From: Anaerolineae bacterium
Lineage (GTDB): Bacteria; Chloroflexota; Anaerolineae; JACIWR01
Reading direction: 5' to 3'
DNA length: 12,854 nt
Assembly: GCA_021162125.1 (NCBI GenBank)
Contig: JAGGZG010000257.1
Location: 1-12,854 of the forward strand
The notes under the pieces are model-generated. The model was not told the origin of the DNA and did no database searches. It saw nothing but the letters and a program-made list of their open reading frames with translations. Below, piece after piece: positions 5,916 to 12,691 of this stretch. Numbering within the stretch: the stretch's first letter is position 1; each line of letters begins with the position of its first letter. Both the position numbers and the translations under genes were made by a program.

Positions 5916-7232
5916 TTAACCAAACTTCTCGCTCAGCACCTCTTTTAGCGTCGGCTGGCCGATTTCCTGCAACTCGTAGCGCACTCGCTGGGTAGGTTGG
6001 GTGATCTGCACTACCCGCCGCAGGTCAATCGGTGTGGCCACGATCACCAGGTCACACGGGGTGGCGTGGATGGTCAAGCCCAGTTCCTCGGTCTGCTTGC
6101 GACCATAGCCCATCGCCGGCAATACCGGTCCGGTGGTGGGGTATTTCTCGTAGGTCTCGACGATGGAGCCCACTGCGTAGGGTCGCGGATCCACGATTTC
6201 CGCTGCACCGAAGCGCCTGGCAGCAACTACTCCCGCGCCGTAGGCCATCTCACCGTGAGTCAGCGTGGGGCCATCCTCCACCACCAGCACCTTTTTCCCG
6301 CGTATCTCGTCCGGGTTCTCCACGAAGATAGGCGACGCGGCCTCGACGATGGTTGCGGTGGGATTGGCGGCGCGGACGTTTTCGCGAACCGTGGCCACGT
6401 TGGACAGGTCGGCGGTGTCAATTTTGTTGATGACTACTACATCCGCCATGCGCAGATTGGCCTCGCCGGGATGGTAGCGTAATTCGTGGCCGGCGCGGTG
6501 TGGATCTACCACCACGATGTGGATGTTGGGTTTGAAAAACGGCAGGTCGTTGTTTCCTCCGTCCCAGACGATGACGTCGGCCTCTTTCTCTGCTTCCTCC
6601 AGGATGCGCTGGTAATCCACACCGGCGTAGACCACTACCCCCCGGTCAATGTGCGGTTCGTACTCTTCGCGTTCCTCGATGGTACACTCGTAGCGGTCCA
6701 GGTCTTCGTAGGTGGCGAAACGCTGGCAGGCTTGTTTCACCAGGTTGCCGTAGGGCATTGGATGGCGGACGACGACCAGTTTCATCCCCATCTCGTGCAG
6801 GATGTCGCACACCCGGCGGGTGGTCTGGCTCTTGCCGGCGCCGGTGCGCACCGCGCAGACAGAGATCACTGGCGCTTTAGAGGAGAGCATGGTGGTCTTG
6901 GTGCCCATCAAGCGAAAGTCCGCTCCGGCGGCCAGCGCCTGTGATGCTTTGTGCATCACGTATTCGTGAGAGATGTCCGAGTAGGCAAAGATCACCTGGT
7001 CAATCTGGTGCTCCGTGATGAGCTGGGTGAGCTCGGATTCGGGGTAGATGGGGATGCCGTCGGGGTATTGAGGGCCAGCCAGAGCAGTGGGGTAAATCCG
7101 GCCCTCGATGTTGGGAATCTGAGTGGCAGTGAAGGCCACCACTTCGTAAGCCGGGTTGTCGCGGAAGTAGGTGTTGAAGTTATGGAAGTCGCGCCCGGCA
7201 GCGCCCATGATCAGCACTCGTTCCTTCTTCAT
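5916..7232 (-). CDS. Cyclic 2,3-diphosphoglycerate synthetase-family P-loop GTPase
   Basis: The 438 residues match the family named after the archaeal enzyme that cyclises 2,3-diphosphoglycerate with ATP. Seen in order: an N-terminal Rossmann-like part opening KKERVLIMGAAGRDFHNFN (2-20); a middle P-loop domain with CAVRTGAGKSQTTRR (126-140, Walker A Lys134); an acidic strand VIVWDGGNND (220-229); VVINKIDTADL (266-276), a GTPase-style NKxD giving guanine specificity; and a C-terminal domain with LVVEDGPTLTHGEMAYGAG (316-334). Bacterial members are widespread but mostly uncharacterised; this may be a GTPase of other function. The start at 7232 has AAAGGAG about 9 nt ahead; an upstream in-frame start (7307) would begin inside tatC. 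It follows tatC after 43 nt containing a strong hairpin. Family is secure, reaction is not. Confidence 0.88.
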   Translation of the reverse strand: MKKERVLIMGAAGRDFHNFNTYFRDNPAYEVVAFTATQIPNIEGRIYPTALAGPQYPDGIPIYPESELTQLITEHQIDQVIFAYSDISHEYVMHKASQALAAGADFRLMGTKTTMLSSKAPVISVCAVRTGAGKSQTTRRVCDILHEMGMKLVVVRHPMPYGNLVKQACQRFATYEDLDRYECTIEEREEYEPHIDRGVVVYAGVDYQRILEEAEKEADVIVWDGGNNDLPFFKPNIHIVVVDPHRAGHELRYHPGEANLRMADVVVINKIDTADLSNVATVRENVRAANPTATIVEAASPIFVENPDEIRGKKVLVVEDGPTLTHGEMAYGAGVVAARRFGAAEIVDPRPYAVGSIVETYEKYPTTGPVLPAMGYGRKQTEELGLTIHATPCDLVIVATPIDLRRVVQITQPTQRVRYELQEIGQPTLKEVLSEKFG

Positions 7233-7257
7233 CGAAGATAGCTCCTTTCCATTCTTG

Positions 7258-7292
7258 ATCCTCCCGCAGGTTTCTCTAACCTGCGGGAGGAT
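7258..7292 (-). other. Strong 15-bp hairpin spanning the tatC stop and the cpgS-like leader
   Basis: Arms 7258-7272 and 7278-7292 are perfectly complementary around a 5-nt loop. The tatC stop codon (7276-7278) lies in and beside the loop, so one arm codes the last residues of TatC. On the transcribed strand the stem is followed by CAAGAATGG and then the AAAGGAG of the next gene, with no T-run, so it is not a typical rho-independent terminator. Likely roles are mRNA stabilisation, partial attenuation or differential expression of the two genes. Confidence 0.7.
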
Positions 7293-8022
7293 GTGACTTT
7301 TCGCCACGGCGGGCTACCCAGGCCAATACCACTCCGACCAGGTAAAGCACAATGAGCGGGCCCATCACCAGGGCCATGTTGAAAGGGTCCGGCGTGGGCG
7401 TGATGACTGCCGCCAGGATGGCGATGGCAATGATCGCGTAGCGAAAGTTACGCCACAGCATGCGCGCACTGACGATGCGCAGCTTGGCCAGGAAGAAGAT
7501 CAGCAACGGAGCCTCGAAGCTCACGCCTACCCAGAAAATCAGGGCGGTGACGAAGGCGATGTACTTGCCGATGGCCCATTGTTGGCGGACGATGTCGCTG
7601 AGAAAGTTCTGTAGGAACGGCACCGCCGCCGGCAGCATAACGAAATAGGCGAATGCCACGCCGACCACGAAGCTGAGGGTGGCCCCTGGCACGACGACGA
7701 ATAGGTATCGTTTTTCTCGTGGGGTGAGGCCGGGAGTGACGAAGCGCATCATTTGATAGACGATCACTGGCATGGCCAGGGTCACGCCAGCGATGAGGGC
7801 TACTTTCATGAAAGTGCTGATGGCCTCGGTGGGGGTCAGGGCCACGGGAGGGTTGTCGCCCATCGGGGCTATCAGAAAGCGCATCAGTGGTCTGGCGAAC
7901 GCAAAGCTGAGCAAGGTGCACAGCCCCAGGGCGATGAGTGCGCGCAGCAGTCTGGTGCGTAGCTCAGCCAGATGTTCGAGAATGGACATCCCTTGCTCAT
8001 CGGTCATCTGCTCATCAGTCAT
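7276..8022 (-). CDS. tatC: Sec-independent (Tat) translocase subunit TatC
   Basis: TatC is the multispanning receptor that binds twin-arginine signal peptides and recruits TatA/B to export folded proteins. The 248 residues show the N-terminal cytoplasmic signature LEHLAELRTRLLRAL, the first-loop motif FVTPGLTPREKRY with the conserved Glu, and about six hydrophobic helices (for example RALIALGLCTLLSFAFA, VALIAGVTLAMPVIVYQMM, YLFVVVPGATLSFVVGVAF, AIIAIAILAAVITPTPDPF, MALVMGPLIVLYLVGVVLAW). The C-terminal tail is short and basic. Its first two pentapeptides are a tandem MTDEQMTDEQ, so starts at 8022, 8007 and 7989 are all possible; 8022 is chosen because it overlaps the tatA/B-type stop by 8 nt, suggesting translational coupling. 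Assignment is secure. Confidence 0.96.
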   Translation of the reverse strand: MTDEQMTDEQGMSILEHLAELRTRLLRALIALGLCTLLSFAFARPLMRFLIAPMGDNPPVALTPTEAISTFMKVALIAGVTLAMPVIVYQMMRFVTPGLTPREKRYLFVVVPGATLSFVVGVAFAYFVMLPAAVPFLQNFLSDIVRQQWAIGKYIAFVTALIFWVGVSFEAPLLIFFLAKLRIVSARMLWRNFRYAIIAIAILAAVITPTPDPFNMALVMGPLIVLYLVGVVLAWVARRGEKSHPPAG

Positions 8023-8386
8023 CGGCCGGGCTAACCTCTTTGGCCTTCTCACAGGGAACGGGGTTGTGAGTGGGTAATTCTTCCGTTTTGGATGTGGACT
8101 TCGTCATGGGGGTGGCCCTGGTCGTGGCCCTCGGCGGGGTTCCAGACAAATCTACAGCCTTAGCGAGTGTCTGGACACCCTCGCGCACTTCTTTGGTGGT
8201 CTCCTCGACGGTGTGCAGCTCTTCCGCAAACTCTGAGACGAATTCTTGGTAAGTTTCCTGAAATTTGCGTAGGGTCTGGCCCAGCATCCTGCTGATCTCT
8301 GGCAACCGGTGGGGCCCCATCACCAGGAGGATAATGATGAGGATGAAAATTAATTCACCAGCCCCTATGTTACTGATAACGTCCAT
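8015..8386 (-). CDS. TatA/TatB-family twin-arginine translocase subunit, TatB-like
   Basis: A 123-residue single-span protein. Seen: a short N terminus with Glu11 just before the membrane helix ELIFILIIILLVMGP (11-25); the hinge GPHRLPEISRMLGQ; an amphipathic helix to about residue 60 rich in E and K; and a flexible polar tail with T/S/P. GPxRLPE and the length fit TatB better than TatA (usually 60-90 aa with FGPKKLP). No second tatA/B gene lies in the window, so it may act as both, or a tatA may be elsewhere. The start at 8386 has only a weak purine-rich AGG close by. It sits 32 nt after nusB and overlaps tatC by 8 nt. Confidence 0.92.
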   Translation of the reverse strand: MDVISNIGAGELIFILIIILLVMGPHRLPEISRMLGQTLRKFQETYQEFVSEFAEELHTVEETTKEVREGVQTLAKAVDLSGTPPRATTRATPMTKSTSKTEELPTHNPVPCEKAKEVSPADD

Positions 8387-8418
8387 CCTGATGCCTGTTC
8401 TTGATCAATCTTGTGGCT

Positions 8419-8877
8419 TCACGAGCGCCTGTTTTTGGATTGGCTTGTGGCTTTGTGTGGGTGTGGACGAGAGAGTGTGATCTGGTTGGCCAGGGTGCCC
8501 AGCACACCGTTGACGAATCGCCGCGAGCTGTCGCTGCCAAATATCTTGGCCAGTTCCACGGCTTCATTAATCGCTACTTTGATCGGGGTTTCGCCGTTGA
8601 TAGCGAATTCGTAAATGGCCATGCGCAGGATGTTGCGATCAATGATGGCCATTTGCTCCAGGGGCCATTCGGGGGCGTAGGCGTGGATCATTTCATCGAG
8701 TTGCGGGAGGTGGGCTAATACGCCATTGAGCAGCGCACGGGCGAACGCCTCACCCTCTGGCGGCAGGGGCTTCTCCGACAGTCGTGCCTCCAGCACCGTG
8801 GTGGGGTCGTGGTGTACGCTATCAACTTCGTAAAGGGCCTGTAGGGCGATCATCCGGGCGCGGCGTCTGAGTTTCAC
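8419..8877 (-). CDS. nusB: Transcription antitermination factor NusB
   Basis: NusB binds boxA RNA with NusE (ribosomal protein S10) and lets RNA polymerase read through rRNA operons. The 152 residues are all-helical and carry the family signatures RRRARMIALQALYEVD (4-19), EWPLEQMAIIDRNILRMAIYE (residues 70-90) and INEAVELAKIFGSDSSRRFVNGVLG (about 103-127). The C-terminal ~20 residues are a basic, low-complexity tail. The start is GTG at 8877 with GAGGT ahead of it; no ATG in this frame fits better. It lies 75 nt after the Asp23-type gene, the same neighbour order seen for yqhY-nusB in Bacillus and relatives. Assignment is secure. Confidence 0.96.
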   Translation of the reverse strand: MKLRRRARMIALQALYEVDSVHHDPTTVLEARLSEKPLPPEGEAFARALLNGVLAHLPQLDEMIHAYAPEWPLEQMAIIDRNILRMAIYEFAINGETPIKVAINEAVELAKIFGSDSSRRFVNGVLGTLANQITLSRPHPHKATSQSKNRRS

Positions 8878-8952
8878 AGCGCGCTACCTCGTTTGGTTGA
8901 GGCGTGATTTAACGCGAATGGACAAGATTAGTGGACTTGAGTGCGGATCTGG

Positions 8953-9300
8953 CTAATCACCGGGCAGGAATTCCACGTCCTCGATGTGGATGTTGACCTC
9001 GCGGACTACCATCCCCACCAGGTTCTCGATGGCCCGCGCCACTTCCGTCTGGATGCGGCGGCTGACCTGGAGCATGTTTGCCCCCTGTTCAACCACGATG
9101 TACAGATCCACGGCCACGGTGTTGCCTTCCACGCGAATCTGCACACCGTCGCCGCTAGCCGTGCCCCGGTGCAGCCAACGACTCACTTTGCCCCATCCCC
9201 CGGCCATGTGCGCTACTCCCGGAACGGACAGGGTGGTCAGGCGAGCGATGGTGATCAACACGCCCGGGGCGATGATCACTTTACCCAGGTTTTCTTCCAT
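8953..9300 (-). CDS. Asp23/Gls24 family protein (YqhY/AmaP-associated type)
   Basis: A 115-residue cytoplasmic protein of the alkaline-shock-protein-23 family. Seen: GKVIIAPGVLITIARLTTL (6-24), SVPGVAHMAGG (25-35), a glycine-rich turn, then VQIRVEGNTVAVDLYIVVEQGANM (53-76) and a final helix/strand unit ending VVREVNIHIEDVEF (98-111). Family members are linked to cell-envelope stress or, for YqhY, to control of acetyl-CoA carboxylase and fatty acid synthesis. Its place between fabG and nusB supports the YqhY-type link to lipid synthesis. The start at 9300 is chosen because AGAGGAG lies 9 nt ahead; the frame continues upstream through the end of fabG but without family similarity. Family is confident; the cellular role is inferred. 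Confidence 0.88.
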   Translation of the reverse strand: MEENLGKVIIAPGVLITIARLTTLSVPGVAHMAGGWGKVSRWLHRGTASGDGVQIRVEGNTVAVDLYIVVEQGANMLQVSRRIQTEVARAIENLVGMVVREVNIHIEDVEFLPGD

Positions 9301-9317
9301 GAGCTCAGTCTCCTCTG

Positions 9318-10067
9318 TCACTGCATCACCATGCCGCCATCCACGCTCAGCACCTGCCCGGTGATGTAGCTGGCCTCGTCGGAGACGAGGAAGGCGACGG
9401 CGTAAGCCACGTCCTCGGGCGTCCCTGTGCGGCCCAGTGGTGTCATCTCCAGCCCTTTTTGCAACAGCTCGGGCGGCAGGTCCGCCGTCAGGTCGGTGGG
9501 CACGAAACCGGGAGCCACGGCGTTCACGGTGATATTGCGGGGGCCGACTTCCTTGGCCAGGGATTTGGTGAACCCTATCAACCCCGCTTTGGCGGCGGAG
9601 TAGTTGGTCTGCCCGGGGTTGCCAGCCAGTCCGGCCACCGAGGTGATGTTCACAATTCGGCCATAGCGCTGTCTCATCATCGGGCGGATCGCGGCCTTGC
9701 AGCAGTTGAAAGCACCTTTCAGGTTCGTGTTCATCACCACGTCCCAATCCGCTTCTTTCATCATGGCGAGGAGCGTGTCGCGGGTGGTGCCGGCATTGTT
9801 CACCAGGATGTCCAATCGGCCAAATGTGTTGAGAGCGGTCTTGATGAGGGTCTGGGCCTCGGCCATCACGCTCACGTCGGCCTGCACGGCGATGGCCTCG
9901 CCGCCTGCGGCCTTGATGCGCTCCACCACCTCGTTAGCGGCGGTCTCGTTGCGCCGGTAATTGACCACCACTTTCGCCCCGCGCCGGGCCAGCTCCAGGG
10001 CGATGGCCCGCCCGATCCCCCGTGAACTGCCGGTGACTACCGCTATTTTGTCTTGCAAATCTGCCAT
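9318..10067 (-). CDS. fabG: 3-oxoacyl-[acyl-carrier-protein] reductase FabG
   Basis: FabG uses NADPH to reduce 3-oxoacyl-ACP, the first reduction of the fatty acid elongation cycle. The 249 residues (usual 240-250) are a complete short-chain dehydrogenase: TGSSRGIG (12-19, dinucleotide-binding glycines), NNAGTTRD (90-97), Asn115 in MNTNLKGAF, Ser143 in NITSVAG, and Tyr156/Lys160 in YSAAKAG, completing the catalytic tetrad. NYRRNE after the second strand supplies arginines suited to NADPH. The C terminus GQVLSVDGGMVM is typical of FabG. The start at 10067 has AAGGGAG about 13 nt ahead. It is separated from fabD by 143 nt and from the Asp23-type gene by 17 nt. The fab context makes FabG far more likely than another SDR. 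Confidence 0.95.
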   Translation of the reverse strand: MADLQDKIAVVTGSSRGIGRAIALELARRGAKVVVNYRRNETAANEVVERIKAAGGEAIAVQADVSVMAEAQTLIKTALNTFGRLDILVNNAGTTRDTLLAMMKEADWDVVMNTNLKGAFNCCKAAIRPMMRQRYGRIVNITSVAGLAGNPGQTNYSAAKAGLIGFTKSLAKEVGPRNITVNAVAPGFVPTDLTADLPPELLQKGLEMTPLGRTGTPEDVAYAVAFLVSDEASYITGQVLSVDGGMVMQ

Positions 10068-10151
10068 TGTCTTCTTACTCCCTTGATCTCCCGTAGGGTA
10101 AATTCACTTCACGGCCTGCCCCGGCCCCGTTGCCGGCCGTGGATGTTTTTG

Positions 10152-10200
10152 GGAGGTGCTATGACTACTCCACCGACGAAAGTCGGGGGTTCAGCACTCC
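10152..10200. other. Structured element in the fabD-fabG gap, resembling an IS200/IS605 end
   Basis: Within the 143-nt gap 10068-10210, an outer stem (10152-10160 with 10193-10200, one bulged G) encloses a CCGAC-GAAA-GTCGG hairpin (10173-10186). A separate 7-bp stem lies at 10110-10116/10135-10141. On the minus strand the inner hairpin reads CCCCCGACTTTCGTCGG, very like the CCCCCGACTTTAGTCGGGGG hairpin I associate with the right end (and omega-RNA end) of IS200/IS605-family elements. No transposase or tnpB is present, so at most this is a remnant or miniature element. It could equally be a local mRNA structure that sets FabG levels. Confidence 0.35.
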
Positions 10201-10210
10201 GCAGAAGGGC

Positions 10211-11167
10211 TTACCCGCTGGTGGCCAGGGCTTCTACCCCAGCCACATCCCCCACGCTGATTCTCGCCACGTTGCGGTCAATGCGCTTGATCAGGCCATT
10301 GAGCACTTTCTTCGGGCCAATCTCGATGAAGGTATCCACTCCCTGTTTGATGAGGTGCTGAATGGATTCCGTCCAGCGCACTGGCGAGATCAATTGAACG
10401 CCCAGCTCGTGGCGGATCTCCTCTGGGGTGCGAATGGGTTGGGCCGTGACGTTGGCGATGAGGGGAATCCGCGCCGGGCGGAAAGCTACGTTCTCCATCC
10501 ACCGTCGCAGGCCGGCAGCGGCGCTTTCCATCAGCGGACAGTGAGAGGCGATGGTCACTGCCAGGCGTACCGCCCGTCGCGCACCCCGCTCCCGGGCCAG
10601 GGCCAACACCCGTTCCAGAGCATGCTCATGGCCGGAGAGGACGAGTTGTCCCGGGGCGTTGTAGTTGGAGATCAGCACCACCTGGCCTGTCTCGCGCCGT
10701 GCCTCTGCGCACATCTCCTCCAGATCTTTGGTCTCGAGACCTATCACTGCCGCCATACCTCCAGGATGGCGTTGGCCTGCTTCCCGCATCAGAGTGCTAC
10801 GAGTGCGCATCAGCCGCAGTCCGTCGGCAAAGTCCAGCATGCCAGCGGCTACCAGCGCGGTGATCTCCCCTGCGCTGTGTCCGGCGACCCAGCCCGCGCT
10901 GTCGGGGCCCAGTCTGCATGTCTCCAGGACGCGCAAGGTGGCGATGCTCACCGTCATGATCGCCGGTAGTGAGTTGGCGATGTCCAGCAGTTCGTCGTCC
11001 GGCCCGTCGAAGCACAGCCGCGAGAGGCCGAAGCCCAGGGTGTCATCTGCCTCTTCGAAGACGGCTCTGGCCTGTGGATAAGCGTCGTACAGGTCGCGGC
11101 CCATGCCCACGTATTGCACGCCGCCGCCGGGGAACACGAAAGCTGTCCGTGTCTGGTCCATGTCCAT
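10211..11167 (-). CDS. fabD: Malonyl-CoA:ACP transacylase FabD
   Basis: FabD loads malonyl groups from CoA onto acyl carrier protein. The 318 residues (E. coli 309) carry the nucleophile motif GHSAGE (96-101, Ser98), Arg123 in MRTRSTLMRE for the malonyl carboxylate, and His209 in IASHCPLME, the catalytic partner. The oxyanion-loop motif, usually FPGQGSQ, is FPGGGVQ (12-18), as in some polyketide acyltransferase domains. The C-terminal FIEIGPKKVLNGLIKRI is standard. ATG 11167 overlaps the fabK stop by 1 nt (TAATG), but the CAGGAG sequence is only 2 nt ahead; ATG 11161 (two codons later, 8 nt from it) may be the real start. Upstream fabK and downstream fabG support FabD over a polyketide enzyme. 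Confidence 0.93.
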   Translation of the reverse strand: MDMDQTRTAFVFPGGGVQYVGMGRDLYDAYPQARAVFEEADDTLGFGLSRLCFDGPDDELLDIANSLPAIMTVSIATLRVLETCRLGPDSAGWVAGHSAGEITALVAAGMLDFADGLRLMRTRSTLMREAGQRHPGGMAAVIGLETKDLEEMCAEARRETGQVVLISNYNAPGQLVLSGHEHALERVLALARERGARRAVRLAVTIASHCPLMESAAAGLRRWMENVAFRPARIPLIANVTAQPIRTPEEIRHELGVQLISPVRWTESIQHLIKQGVDTFIEIGPKKVLNGLIKRIDRNVARISVGDVAGVEALATSG

Positions 11168-12123
11168 TACTCCTGGTGCACCACGAGGGACGGCATCTTG
11201 TTCAGTATGTCCTCGGCCTCGGCGACGATGCGCTCGATGAGCTCCTGTGTGGGGACCACGTCGTGTATCAGCCCGCTGATCTGTCCGGCCATGACTGAGC
11301 CGTTCACCATGTCGCCTTGTTTGACCGCCAGGCGCAGCTTGCCCGTGCCCAGCTCGATCAACTCCTCTTCGTTGATCTCTTCCCCGCGCTCTATTTCCTG
11401 GAACTTGCGGGTCATCGGGTTTTTGATGGCGCGCACGGGGTGGCCCAGGCTGTAGCCGGTGGTAATCGTCGCCCGATCTTTGGCCTGGACGATCTTCTGC
11501 TTATAGTTGGGATGGGCGATGCACTCGGTGGTGCAGATGAAGCGGGTGCCCATCTGGATGCCCTCTGCGCCCAGGGCCAGGGCTGCTGCTAATCCCCGTC
11601 CGTCGGCGATGCCCCCGGCGGCGATGACCGGGATGTCCACCGCGTCCACTACCTGGGGGATGAGGGGCAAGGTGGCTACGTCGCCAATGTGCCCGCCGGA
11701 TTCCATCCCCTCGGCGACCAGGGCATCCGCGCCCATGCGCGCCACCCGTTTGGCCAGGGCCACCGAACCGACCACCGGTACGATGATAATGCCCGCTTCC
11801 TTCAGCGGGGGGATGACCGGGGCCGGGCTGCCCGCGCCGGTAGCGACCACTGCTACCCGCTCCTCGATGCAGATCTGCACCACATCGTCCACGTAAGGCG
11901 AGAACAGGGGGATGTTGACTCCGAAGGGTTTATCCGTTCGCTGCCGGGTCTCCCGGATCTGGGCGCGCACGTAATCGGGTGGCGCATTGCCTCCGCCCAG
12001 GATGCCCAGGCCGCCTGCTTCCGAGACGGCGGCGACCAGCTCTGCCGTGGCAACCCAGGCCATCCCACCCTGTATGATGGGATGGGTGATGCCCAGCAAC
12101 GTGCACAGGCGGGTTTTGATCAT
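11167..12123 (-). CDS. fabK: FMN-dependent enoyl-ACP reductase II (FabK)
   Basis: FabK performs the last reduction of fatty acid elongation with FMN and NAD(P)H and replaces FabI in many bacteria. The 318 residues form one TIM barrel: THPIIQGGMAWVATAELVAA (13-32), GGLGILGGG (37-45), FGVNIPLFSP (67-76), EGMESGGHIG (138-147) with His145 matching the conserved His of pneumococcal FabK, IPVIAAGGIADGRGLAAALA (164-183), and GTRFICTTE (192-200). Nitronate monooxygenases share the fold, but ESGGHIG, the fab operon and AIKNPMTRKF favour FabK. AAGGAG lies 8 nt before ATG 12123. The stop overlaps the fabD start. A 273-nt leader separates it from rpmF. Confidence 0.92.
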   Translation of the reverse strand: MIKTRLCTLLGITHPIIQGGMAWVATAELVAAVSEAGGLGILGGGNAPPDYVRAQIRETRQRTDKPFGVNIPLFSPYVDDVVQICIEERVAVVATGAGSPAPVIPPLKEAGIIIVPVVGSVALAKRVARMGADALVAEGMESGGHIGDVATLPLIPQVVDAVDIPVIAAGGIADGRGLAAALALGAEGIQMGTRFICTTECIAHPNYKQKIVQAKDRATITTGYSLGHPVRAIKNPMTRKFQEIERGEEINEEELIELGTGKLRLAVKQGDMVNGSVMAGQISGLIHDVVPTQELIERIVAEAEDILNKMPSLVVHQE

Positions 12124-12141
12124 CGTCGTTCTCCTTGTAGT

Positions 12142-12208
12142 GAATGGCGAACGATGAATGGCGAATGATGAGAGGATTCATAAATTCGCTATTCGCTCAT
12201 TCGCTATT
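12142..12208. repeat. AATGGCGAA-type imperfect inverted and direct repeats in the fabK leader
   Basis: The left arm (12142-12170) contains GAATGGCGA twice in tandem. The right arm (12184-12208) contains ATTCGCT or its variants three times and is the imperfect complement of the left. The element ends just before the fabK ribosome-binding site. It looks like a short dispersed bacterial repeat, or a leader hairpin. Confidence 0.6.
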
Positions 12209-12225
12209 TGAACCGAAACAACAAG

Positions 12226-12257
12226 GGCCGTGCAAGCAAAGCCGCTCCGGCACGGCC
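12226..12257 (-). terminator. Possible attenuator or terminator hairpin between rpmF and fabK
   Basis: An 8-bp perfect GC-rich stem (12226-12233 with 12250-12257) encloses a 16-nt loop that can form its own small GCCG/CGGC stem. On the transcribed strand it is followed by CTTGTTGTTT, a partly T-rich tail. It could cut rpmF transcripts before fabK or act as an attenuator. The remaining rpmF-fabK leader, 12258-12396, holds no gene, and I recognised no known riboswitch in it. Confidence 0.35.
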
Positions 12258-12396
12258 TGGGTATGGGTTCACCTGGCCTCCCGCAGGTTCGGGAATCGCT
12301 TTGCCAAAGGGCCAAAGTTAAGTCGAAACAACGCTTTGTCGGTGAGATCGCGTTATAACCGGCGGGAGGGTGAACGTTTACGAGAGAACGATCTAT

Positions 12397-12591
12397 TTAA
12401 GATTTTTTCTTGGTCTTGACCTCGATCACCTTGACGCCGTGATAGGTGCCACACGACGGGCAGACCTGGTGAGGAAATCGCATCTCGTGACATTGCGGGC
12501 AGGCAACGAGATGCAAAGGCTTCAGGGCGTCGTGACTACGCCGACGATTGCGCCGCCCTTTGGAAACTTTTCGTTTTGGTAGTGCTCCCAC
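12397..12591 (-). CDS. rpmF: 50S ribosomal protein L32
   Basis: L32 is a small zinc-binding protein of the large ribosomal subunit. The 64 residues show the basic N terminus ALPKRKVSKGRRNRRRSHDALK (3-24), whose PKRKxSKxRR...HDAL pattern is diagnostic, then a zinc ribbon with two CxxC pairs (CPQC at 31-34 and CPSC at 44-47) and a lysine-rich end. The start is GTG at 12591; AAAGGAG lies about 11 nt ahead, a little far. Linkage of rpmF to fatty acid genes is common (rpmF-plsX-fabH-fabD-fabG in Proteobacteria); here plsX and fabH are missing and fabK is next. It is the first gene behind a near-perfect promoter. Confidence 0.96.
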   Translation of the reverse strand: MGALPKRKVSKGRRNRRRSHDALKPLHLVACPQCHEMRFPHQVCPSCGTYHGVKVIEVKTKKKS

Positions 12592-12691
12592 TAAGATTCA
12601 CGCTCCTTTCGTAGTAGTCGTAGTAATTGTGCGCTCTAGCGGACGGGCCTCTCGTGCGTGGCCGTGCTGGCTGTGGCGAGCGCAACCATGT

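Noticed and set aside
9301..9747. Upstream extension of the Asp23-family frame into fabG
   Set aside because: The extension is out of frame with fabG, has no family similarity, and a good ribosome-binding site precedes ATG 9300.
10130..10210. A complete IS200/IS605 insertion
   Set aside because: Only an end-like hairpin is visible; there is no transposase or tnpB frame between the fab genes.
10130..10969. Long plus-strand open frame opposite fabD
   Set aside because: It is antisense to a well-supported fabD, its protein has no recognisable family pattern and is rich in H, R and Q as shadows of GC-rich genes are.
7260..12289. A 13-nt sequence shared by the tatC-end hairpin and the fabK leader (12277-12289)
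   Set aside because: Pairs of identical 13-mers are expected by chance in a window this size counting both strands, so this alone is not evidence of a repeat family.
12226..12360. Possible c-di-GMP-type riboswitch in the fabK leader (GCAAAGCC-like strings)
   Set aside because: Only short strings match; the conserved core and the order of stems of that class are not present on either strand.
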